Both the position numbers and the translations under genes were made by a program. From Lathyrus oleraceus (lineage: Eukaryota > Streptophyta > Magnoliopsida > Fabales > Fabaceae): DNA of 64,000 nucleotides. Positions 55,147 to 64,000 of this stretch are shown in pieces. How positions within the stretch are numbered: the first letter of the stretch is position 1; each line of letters begins with the position of its first letter. The notes beneath the pieces are model-generated. The model worked only from the letters and a program-made list of their open reading frames with translations. It searched no databases and had not been told where the DNA came from. The stretch lies in assembly GCF_024323335.1 (NCBI RefSeq), contig NC_066584.1:236263494-236327493 (forward strand), read 5' to 3'.

Positions 55147-58100
55147 TGTAAGACCCTAATTTTGACCCTAAGATCCCTCATGACATCATGTTATTGCACA
55201 AGTGCATTGCCTCAAGGATCATAACATGTTTGTCTCCTTAACCCAAGGGTTGGGACTTGTGTGAGTGATTTGAGATCACCGAGCATGTTTGTATTATATG
55301 TTATTGCATTTCTTATTTGATTACTAACCAAAATCACAAAAATATGTCACTAACTCTTTTTATTTTGAAGCTCAAGTGATCATGTGCTCCACAATGCTCC
55401 TAGGAGGCTCCTAAGCCCAATGCAATGGCTAGATGAAGAAGAGAAAAAGCATGACAATGGTCCACAAAGTTCCTAATCATCATATATGTCTCCCAAGCAT
55501 CTCAATTTTCCAAATTGATCAAGATAACCCAATGGGCTTGAAGATTGTTTCCCAAGGAAACCCTAATTTCACAATGCTTTGAATGTGCCTTGCCCATGAA
55601 GCAATCTCAACCTCTGATCAAATTTAATCAAGGGAAGTTCTTTAATTTATCATTTTATGCATATATGAGCTTATTTGAGGCCCCTCAATCATTTATTCAT
55701 CAAGATTGGAAGTTTGACTTTGAAAAGTTGACCGGTCAAGTCATCTGACTAAGCTGAGGTTCAACGAGCTATAATTCTTGATGTGTTTGTCAAATGAAGA
55801 TGACCTCAAAAGAAAATATGTCCCTACGGACCATATGAACAACTTTAATGTTCATAAAAAGACCATTTGAAGCTTGTAAGGTCATCATTCATTTCAAAAC
55901 ATTATAGGTCATTTTTACTGAAACCCTAATTTTGGGTCAACTTGCCAAGGGCATGACTTTCTCAATTTTTGTGATTTTGAGGTGGGACCAAAGGCATTGG
56001 AAATATTGAGATGTCTATTTAAAATGTTATGTTGGATAAAATTTCATAATACTAAAGGAAATACATGTGATATTGCAATACATTATAGGTCATCTTGGAC
56101 CTAATTCATTGAATTTGAAAAAGTACCCAACTTCAAATGTTCATAACTTTGTCATAAAAAATCCAAATGATGCAAACTTTGAGTCTAAATTGACTAACTT
56201 GAAAGTATATACAACTTTAATGTTGGAGATGTTTTCATTTGAAGCTTATATTATAAGTACAAAGGGGTTTGATCAAGCTTACTTTTGGTGAACTTTTTCA
56301 AAATGATTTGAACATGTTTTATACTTGAACTTTCCAAACCAGTTTTGATCAATTTGCACATGTCAAATGATTTTTTGTCCAACATGACTTTTTTTACTTA
56401 TTTCAAAAGCTTTCCAACCATTACTCATAATAGTCACTTGGATCTACCATTTGGGAGATTCAAATTTCTTTTCATTTATGTGCATTTTTGATATTTTATG
56501 TTATAACTTGAAATGCAAGCTTCTTTCATTCCAAGTGCACGACCACACGCCTTCCTTATGATCTTATCAAGCTTCTTCAGCCATTCATGGGCCTCTCATA
56601 CGTCCACAAAGGCCCATGCACTCAAATTTTCAAATCCCATGCACATGAGCAAAGTGTGAATTCAGATACATTCAACTATAAATAAGAGCCTCATGGGCTT
56701 CATTTGATAACCTTTTGGAGATCTCTTATGCTGCAGAACTGAAACCATAACCCTCACCAAAGGAATCATTCACTATTCTTCACATTTTCGAGCTTGAAAT
56801 TCAGCAACATTAGTTGAATTTGAAAGCCAGATTCCTTAGCCAATCATCTTCCCTACATTCAGAGATCAAAGAGGAGCAAAGAGCTTGAAGAATTCATGGC
56901 CAAAAACTCATCATTTTGAAGGTATCAACTCAAACTGTTTGGATCTAAAACTCTTAATTCAATGTAGTTTTCTTGTGTTTTGGTGGTTCTCTGAAGTGCT
57001 CATACTTGAGGTAAGCTATTGGTGCATTTAATTTGCCGTTTCATGAATAATCCATGTGGACACCATGATTTTCTCCTTCATCTTTCTCTCAATATAGGAA
57101 GAATGAAAGAAATCCAATGGTATAGTGATGATCTACATCGCACGAGCTTCATTTCCATGTCCTCGTTTTTCATTTTTGTTAAGATTTATTTTTCTGCAAA
57201 TCTGGCCGGAATCTGTTGGTTGGCCGGAGAAGACGGTGGTTTCCACCACCACCACCACGTGTGTTTACCAGAACCTTTGGATCTCTCTCTCACGATCTAA
57301 TCTCACACGTCCGTTTTAATTACTTGTTTTAATTCATCATGTGGCGTTGTTGACTTGAGTGTATTGTGTGTCCTCAGATCCAAGCCGTGCACCACTACCA
57401 CGTCAATTAATGAATTAGATCTAGTGGCTCAACATTTTTCGCTTATTTCATTTTTCTTTTTATTTTCCTTTAATTCATTCTATTTTCAAAAATTCATTAA
57501 AAATTCATATGAAGTCAGAAAAATATGAGACCAACTTTGAAATTTTTCTTGAAAAATCTAGTTTCATATTATGATTTTTAATTATTTTTGTGACTTCATT
57601 TGGTATTTTTCATGAATTATTTGATTTTTAATGATTTTAATTCATTTTAAAATACTTTCTGACTTTTAAAAAATACAAAAATATTTTCATAGCATCTATG
57701 GATCATGATAAGTCAATGAAAAATAGTCTCAACAGTTTCTTGTTTACTTTGAGATTATTTGAGATTTTAATTCATATTATGCTATTTTTTGTTGTTTTTA
57801 ATTGATTTTAATTACTTTATGACTTTAAAAATTTGTGAGAAAATTAGTCAAAGTTTGTTTGACTATGTTGAACCTATGAGAATTTAATTGGACTCATCGA
57901 AGTTGTTTTGAATAGAATTAGAGGTTCAACCTTGTTTGTTTGTTTTTTATTTTTATTTTCTTTTAATTCAAAAAATACCAAAAAAATATCATTGACTTCT
58001 TGACTTGTTATATTCATTCCTCTTCTGTTTGGTGTTGATTAAGGTTGAATTGGTTCAACTTTGATCAAATTCATTGGATCTTGTGGTTTAAGAATCCTTA

Positions 58101-60030
58101 AGGATCATCACCTAGAAAGATGAATGAATTTGATCAAGGATGAGTTATCCCTTGATCAATTGGGATCTTTCATCTTCATCCCTTTCTTTCCCTCAATGGC
58201 CAATGAGTTAAAGTCTTGAGGTTGGTCTTGACAAATAGGATTTTAATCTTCTTTGATCCAAACCAAACTCAACTTGATCCATGATCAAGTGAGTTATTTT
58301 GTGTCAAAGATAGGTTGCTTCTTGGTCAAGCAAGTAACCAAAAGTCAATACAAGGTCCTTCCCCTTTTGTTTGGCATGGCAAGTTTATGGAGCTTGGATT
58401 ACTAGTCAGATAGGTGTGACTACTATATTAGTCCACTTACGATTGCTTAACATAGCGCTACATTGTCTTATGACAAGCTAATATAACTCTACTAACTACT
58501 AACTTTAATTTGAGCTTTTAAATTCTTGTCATTTACTTTTAATGTCATTTATTTCTTGCTCATTATTCATCTTGATTTTAATTTTGCTCACTTGAGCACG
58601 TATTTTATGTTTATGTCATTTTTCTTTTGCTCATTTGAGCCCATTATTGTATATAAATATATTGTTATTTTGTGTTGTTTTGTGTTTGTTTTGATGTGAA
58701 CAAAAATGCAAAATGAGAAAGGACTTAGAATTAAGATTCACCCATGCTTAAAGGAGTTCAAGAGTAACTAGGCCTCATGCCTTTAGAATGCAAAATATGT
58801 TGAAGAGCAACTAGGCCTCTTGCCTTTAGAATGCTAAAAATTCAAAGTTGACCTCAAAGGACTTATCTTGAAACTTATTCTTTATCCATTCCCTTTATTG
58901 TGTTATGAGCTTTTTGATGTGTGCTTTTGTGTGATAGGAACCTCATCTTAAGATTGTGAAAAGAGGACCATTGTCATGAGTAGCCAAGTTAGGAGACAAG
59001 CCAAATGGAGATCCTAGGAGTTTAAATTCAAATTGTCGAGTGCTTGTTTTGTGTGCTAAATCCAAAGGAAAGGAGCATCTTGAGTCATCTCTATGACTCC
59101 AAGAAAAGGAACTCCAAGGGTTATCTTTCCCCTTCTATCTTTGTATGCTTTAGGAATAACCTTTCTTTCTTCTCCCCACTCTAACCAAGCCAAAAATCAT
59201 TTTCAAAACTTTGACTTTATTTCAAATTAGAAACCTAGGCCTTAGGCCTTTGACTTTTAAAAACCATTTTCATAAATACTCATTGTAAATAAACTTTAAT
59301 CCAACTTTGACCTCATTTTGTAAATAAACTTAACTTGTTAATATAACCCATTTCAGGTTGTTTTGTGGTTCCAATGGCCACTTGTTAAAATCTTTTCAAA
59401 AACATTAGTCATAGGTTTGAGTTATCGTAGTGGTTGATGTAAATCTCACCTCATCCTTAGTGTTGGATTATAAGCCTTCCATGCTTATTATAGGGATAAC
59501 CCCTCACTAGCATGTTGAAGCCTTCCTCACATGGTGGATTGTTGGTTTAGGTTGAGTTTTCTCCCTTTGATAACAAAATACCTCTTTTGATTAAAATTAA
59601 TTCACCAATCTTTTTTGAAATTTTTACCATGAACTACGAGGTTTTGGTCGTCCTTTGTGATGGTACGTAGGCAATGGGTTCATCCATTCAAACAACAAAA
59701 ATTGTAAATATAACCTATTCTCTTCTCATCCCTCTAATCTTTTGCACAAATCTTTTCACAAATATCAACCTACAACACATATTTGCAAAAAGAGGTTCCC
59801 TTAGAGTACTAAGGATGTTTTGGATGCGTAAAACCTTCCCATTTCATAACCAACCCCCTTACCTAGATCTCTGACATTTTTATTAGTTTTTGATTTGAAA
59901 AACTTCTTACTTGGCTTTTGTTCGCTTTTTAGCCTTTCCTTTGGACAAATAAAAGTGCGGTGGCGACTCGAATTGTATGTTGACTTTTAGTTTAATTAAT
60001 AAACCTAAAGGTAATAAAAACTCCGCTACA
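55147..60030 (+). repeat. 5' LTR of Ogre F, about 4.9 kb
   Basis: It starts TGTAAGACCCTAATTTTGAC at 55147 and ends CTCCGCTACA at 60030, six bases before the primer site. It is largely AT-rich and non-coding. A TATA-like CTATAAATAAGAGCC is at 56679-56693. An internal direct repeat lies around 58760 and 58805 (AACTAGGCCTC(A/T)TGCCTTTAG). No gene supported. Confidence 0.85.
56679..56693 (+). promoter_or_regulatory. Candidate TATA box of the Ogre F LTR
   Basis: CTATAAATAAGAGCC lies on the element's coding strand within the 5' LTR, about 1.5 kb from its start. It is followed by a CTCATGGGCTTCATTTG stretch that could hold the transcription start. The call rests on motif and position. Confidence 0.4.
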
Positions 60031-60036
60031 GAAAAG

Positions 60037-60054
60037 TGGCGACTCTGCTGGGGA
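60037..60054 (+). other. Primer binding site of Ogre F
   Basis: TGGCGACTCTGCTGGGGA, the same 18-mer as in Ogre A on the opposite strand (8983-9000), lies just after the LTR end. Confidence 0.92.
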
Positions 60055-60953
60055 CACAAAAGCCCCGTGGGTTTAGCCTACTTTTTTTGCTTGTATGCGT
60101 TGTATGTTTATATTTATTTGTGGCATATTTTTGTGCAAATTTGGGACGAATGTATTGTTTGTAATGTATGAATTGCTTGACATATTAATTGCTTGTATGC
60201 TTGGTGGTTTCTTGTGAGATGAGTTTTATACCCGAACTCGAGTGCACTTATGATAGGAGAATGGCATAGTCTTGTTGACTTGTGTGGAGTTATTCCTTAA
60301 CAAGTTAACTTGCAAGTCCATTCACTTGGTGGAGGTTTTATTGGGATCACTAATGTCACACGAGTAGTCGTGGTTAGGCATTACTCTTTCCAATATAAAC
60401 CCTAGAAACCAAGGACCTTAGATACCTAGCCCATCTTGGCCTATTTTAGGACGTAGCGCGAAGGTCGTTCAAGTGTAAGACTTGATGCGATTGTTATGTG
60501 ATACTACACTCATAAGAGTCTCTCTTGAGAATATTTTTGGAGGACGAGTAGTCGTTTTATCCGGTAATATCTGAAAGATGGAATGATGACTATGGGAACC
60601 TTTTAGAACGTGATTATCAGGTTTAACCATAGTACACTCCCGTTGGGTGGTTCTTAACCGAGACTCCATGCTCGTGACTCACAACAAACCCGTGATTCGC
60701 GGTTGATCCGTTCTCGTATATCCTCAATATCAATGGAACTTGGATGTTGATAAGGTGTAAACCATAATCCACCAAAATGGATGATTGATATTGACGATGA
60801 CTTGAGCCATCCCGTAACCTTTGTATGGTGTGACTTGCTTGATCCTTGAGTGTGTTTATTGCATCCATGCGTCCATGCATTCATCCGCATTCATGTCATC
60901 GACAATAAGATTGTTGCAAGGAACTTAAAAGGTCTATTTGCAAATTTTCAGAC
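60055..60953 (+). other. Leader of Ogre F between primer site and ORF1
   Basis: About 0.9 kb with no convincing frame on the plus strand. Minus-strand frames (60623-60890) have no recognised similarity. Confidence 0.55.
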
Positions 60954-62540
60954 ATGGATAAGCAAAGAAGGAATACGAAGAAGTAGAGTTTCAGAAAACC
61001 CTACTTGAGAGAGTTAAGGCGTCTGACATCTTATGTATTAGAGCCCTTGGAGTTCAAAGCTCGCCACGGGAAGCTTCTAGCTATTCTCTCTACCAAGGTG
61101 GATGAGGGTATGATGAGTGTGTTGGTGCAGTTCTACGATCCTCTGTATCGGTGCTTCACTTTTCCAAATTTCCAGCTTTTGCCTACATTAGAGGAGTACG
61201 CTTATCATATGGGCATACCTATTCTTGACCAATTATCGTTCAGTGGTTTGGAGAAGATTTCGTCTTCTCAAGAGATTGCTGACATGATTCACGTGGAGGT
61301 ATCTGACATTGTTACCAATATGACTACCAAGGGTGGAATTCAAGGTCTCCCGTCTGATTTTATGATTGCCAAAGCTACCTTGTTTGGGAAGGCCATGAGT
61401 AAGGAAGCTTTTGAAGCCATATTTGTACTCCTCATCTATGGGCTAGTGTTATTTCCCAACATCGACAACTTCGTGGATGTGAACGCTATTAGGATTTTCT
61501 CTTCTCTTAATCCTGTTCCGACTCTGTTGGGTGACACTTATTTTTATTTGCATATGAGGAATGCAAAGGGTGGTGGTTCCATTGTATGTTGTCTGTCTCT
61601 GCTATACAAGTGGTTTATTTCGCACTTGCCTCAGACGCTTGCCTTCAAGGAGAACAAGGGATGTCTACGGTGGTCCACGAGACTTATGTCTCTCACTAAT
61701 GGTGATATCACTTGGTATAATTGTGTTTATGATGGCATTAAGATTATTGATTCTTGTGGTGAGTTCTCCAATGTACCTCTTCTTGGTACATATGGTGGAA
61801 TTAACTACAACCCTGCTTTGGCTCGCCGTCAGCTTGGGTTCCCCTTAAAGGATAAACCTAACAACATTTTGTTGGAATGCTTATTATTTCAAGAGGGTAA
61901 AGATCCCCAAAACCTAAAGGATAGGATGGTCCGCGTCTGGCGCAAGGTTCATAGGAAATGGAGGAATGAGCTTGGTCCAAAGAACTGTGTTGCTTTGGAG
62001 CCTTACACCTCTTGGGTAAGGAAGAGAGCCCTCGAGTACCGCATGTCGTATGAGTATCCAAGATCTACCCATATGGTTATGGTTGGGCATTCAACCCTCC
62101 CTAATCAAGGAGTATAGGAGTTAAGAGACGAAGACTATTCGCGTGCTTGGGTTCGTGAGCGTGAGGAGCTTCTTCAGCAGCTCAAGGATAAGGATGCAAC
62201 GATCGAGTTTCTAGAGCATCAGGTTATTGATGAGCCCGATGATGTGGTTACTTCTCTCCTACCTCACTCGTCTAGGTTTTGGAAGAAGAGATATGATCAG
62301 CTCGCCAAGGAGAAGGCCGACATGGAAGCAACTTATGAGAGAGAGGTGAAGAAGCTTCATGTGACTTATCTTCCAATCTCGAAGGATTTAGAAGACTGCT
62401 TCTATGGTTCCATAGGATGTTTATTCTCCTTTTCTCTTGTATTGTATTTGGTTACCGAGACTGTACTACTTCTTTGGTGTAAAAAGTTTCCAAATATTAT
62501 TGCTATGAGTATTCCACATTTTCAAAACATTTGCAAATAG
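60954..62540 (+). pseudogene. Ogre ORF1 with two in-frame TAG stops
   Basis: A frame from ATG at 60954, open except for TAG at 60984-60986 and TAG at 62115-62117. The main open block (60987-62114) has RELRRLTSYVLEPLEFK near its start, then LVQFYDPLYRCFTFPNFQLLPTLEEY, where the FTFPxxxLxPTLEEY motif is characteristic of the plant-specific Ogre ORF1. After the second stop the same frame continues with a coiled-coil-rich region (REREELLQQLKDKD, then FWKKRYDQLAKEKADMEATYE) before becoming hydrophobic and probably non-coding after about 62400. The role of ORF1 in Ogre is not established. Confidence 0.8.
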
Positions 62541-62675
62541 ATCCTTATAAAGTTCCTCTGATAAAAAACAAAAGCATATGTATGAGCATTGCATGCATCA
62601 TATGCATAAGCAGGTTTTGGTTCCGAGCTCTTGATACAGTGGTCTAACTCTTTGCTCTTCATTCATTTTGAAGAC

Positions 62676-64000
62676 AAGTTGACGCATCCGTACCGCACTC
62701 GTGCAAACGTCAAAGCGATGGCCGAACAACTAGAGAACGAGAACAAAGAGCTCAAAGAAGAAGTCAATCAGTTATCTGCTCTGGTGGAGTCTCTACTCCA
62801 GGCTCAAAAGCAAGCTGTAAATGTGCAAGCGTCTGCGTCGAATCAAGCGCCTGAGATAGCTCTTACCTCTATACCAGCCCCTGCTATGGGATCAGCCAAT
62901 GTTATGCCTTCCGGTTACCCTTGGGGATGCCCCATAATTTCATGCCTGAAGGACATTATCCGCAAGTGCAAGTTCAGCCGGCATCTAGCCTGGTCTCTGT
63001 GGTGCCACCCCCGGTGGTTAATTCTGTTCCTACTCCAGCTCCCATTCCTCAAGTCCGTGTTGACGAGACTATCTACCATTCCGAGGCCTTTGAGAACCCG
63101 GATGTGTATGACAAGTTAGACGAGATGAGAGACCAGTTCTCTGACTTGAGGAAGAAAATGAAGGCCCTTCGAGGGAAAGACTTGTTTGGGAAGAGCGCCT
63201 CTGAGCTCTGTTTGGTCCCAAATGTAAAGATTCCGGTGAAGTTCAAGGTCCCTGACTTTGAAAAATACAAGGGGAATAACTGTCCACTCAGCCATTTGGT
63301 CATGTATGCTAGAAAAATGTCTATGCATACCAACAATGATCAACTGCTCATCCATTATTTTCAAGACAGCCTGTCTGGCGCTGCCTTGAAATGGTATATG
63401 GGTCTTGACTGTGGCTTTGTGCGCACTTTAAATGACCTCGGTGAGGCTTTTGTAAGGCAGTATAAGTATAACATGGATATGGCTCCGGGCAGAGATCAAC
63501 TGAGGGCGATGTCCTAAAAAGATAAGGAATTCAAGGAGTATGCCCAGAGATGGAGAGAATTGGCAGCTCAGATAGTGCCACCATTGGAGGAGAAGGAGAT
63601 GACAAATATCTTTTTAAAGACTTTGAGCTCTTTCTATTATGAGCGCATTATTGTTAGTGCTCCCTCAGACTTTACCGAAATGGTAAATATGGGGATGTGG
63701 CTAGAAGAGGGAGTCCGTGAAGGACGTCTGTCCCGTGATGATAGTTCTTCGGCAAAGAAATATGGAGGATTTGCCATAAAGAAGAAAGGGGAGACTCATG
63801 TTGTTTATTCCCATAGTAAAAGAAGACCCTCTGTGAGGAGGAAGGAAGTTCGATCGGTCGTCAACCAACACCAGGTGGCTCATATAGCACCTACTTACAA
63901 AGAAGGTCAACAACCACAACAACAATCTCGTCAATAACAACAGGCTTACCAGCCTCGTGGCAACAATAACAACAACAGCACCAGCACTTACGAGAGGAAG
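62676..64000 (+). pseudogene. Ogre gag, broken, running off the window
   Basis: The N-terminal part (62676 to about 62925) has a LENENKELKEEVNQLSALVE coiled coil and a P/A/S-rich stretch. The frame shifts near 62927 and continues with ENPDVYDKLDEMRDQF, the capsid (PVKFKVPDFEKYKG, then DSLSGAALKWYMGL, then LGEAFVRQYKYN), a TAA at 63515-63517, RELAAQI..., a basic segment, a Q-rich tract, another TAA at 63935-63937 and an N-rich tract. The order matches Ogre gag. The capsid block here is the part missing from the gag-like ORF of Ogre A. Confidence 0.82.

Larger units (their letters stand above)
55147..64000 (+). mobile_element. Ogre-like Ty3/gypsy retrotransposon F, 5' part
   Basis: Plus-strand element: 5' LTR 55147-60030, primer site 60037-60054, ORF1 from 60954, gag from about 62676, continuing past the window edge. 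The primer site is identical to that of Ogre A. Presence of the extra ORF1 before gag is diagnostic of Ogre. ORF1 and gag are broken by stops and a frame shift, so this copy is not self-sufficient as far as seen. Confidence 0.88.

Noticed and set aside
62400..62540. Hydrophobic tail of the ORF1 frame as a membrane segment
   Set aside because: The composition changes abruptly after the coiled coil and the stretch sits in what appears to be the ORF1-gag spacer. Probably non-coding.

Overview
This is plant nuclear DNA, most probably from a legume of the pea/vetch/lentil tribe (Fabeae). One large host gene with clean GT-AG introns sits between blocks of nested retrotransposons. Several of those are giant Ogre-type Ty3/gypsy elements with about 5-kb LTRs and the primer site TGGCGACTCTGCTGGGGA, a hallmark of Fabeae genomes. 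Species cannot be fixed from the sequence alone.

Left block (1-23.8 kb): a retrotransposon stack. A minus-strand Ogre element (A) has its 3' LTR running off the left edge (1-1018), a shrunken body with remnants of integrase, RT/RNase H and an internally deleted gag, a primer site at 8983-9000, and a full 5' LTR at 9003-14311. It sits inside another Ogre-like LTR (B, 14312-19325). B sits in a SIRE-type Ty1/copia relic (C, 19326-22390). C in turn interrupts the 3' end of an Athila/Cyclops-like element (D, from 22391).

Centre (25.2-42.8 kb): one plus-strand gene of 22 exons (25187-42814) that I could splice with no frame break into a 1336-residue protein. It is the plant FUSED kinase TWO-IN-ONE (TIO), a phragmoplast/cytokinesis kinase. 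Its introns hold a TRIM element (about 30300-30594), two Stowaway-like MITEs (34324-34556 and 42231-42379), a flipped hairpin loop shared by introns 12 and 13, and, in the 6.5-kb intron 18, a strange composite retroelement at 34780-39888. That composite has an uninterrupted 1473-codon Ty1/copia polyprotein on the minus strand. It is bounded by the same 207-bp LTR in inverted rather than direct orientation, is joined at one LTR to the body and 3' LTR of a TRIM, and the whole unit is flanked by the 5-bp repeat TCAAC. This is the most unusual object in the window.

Right block (42.8-64 kb): repeat-rich DNA with long (TA)n tracts, a broken plant-mobile-domain coding fragment (44163-44768, minus), a decayed repeat-associated coding fragment with a 302-bp duplication (47346-49047), a Mutator-like transposase pseudogene (about 49380-52184), a partial Ogre-like LTR (E, about 52410-55146, minus), and a plus-strand Ogre element (F) that starts at 55147. 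F has a 4.9-kb LTR, primer site, broken ORF1 and broken gag, and leaves the window at 64000.

Only the TIO gene and the intron-18 copia polyprotein look intact. I recognised no tRNA, rRNA, CRISPR or prokaryotic feature.
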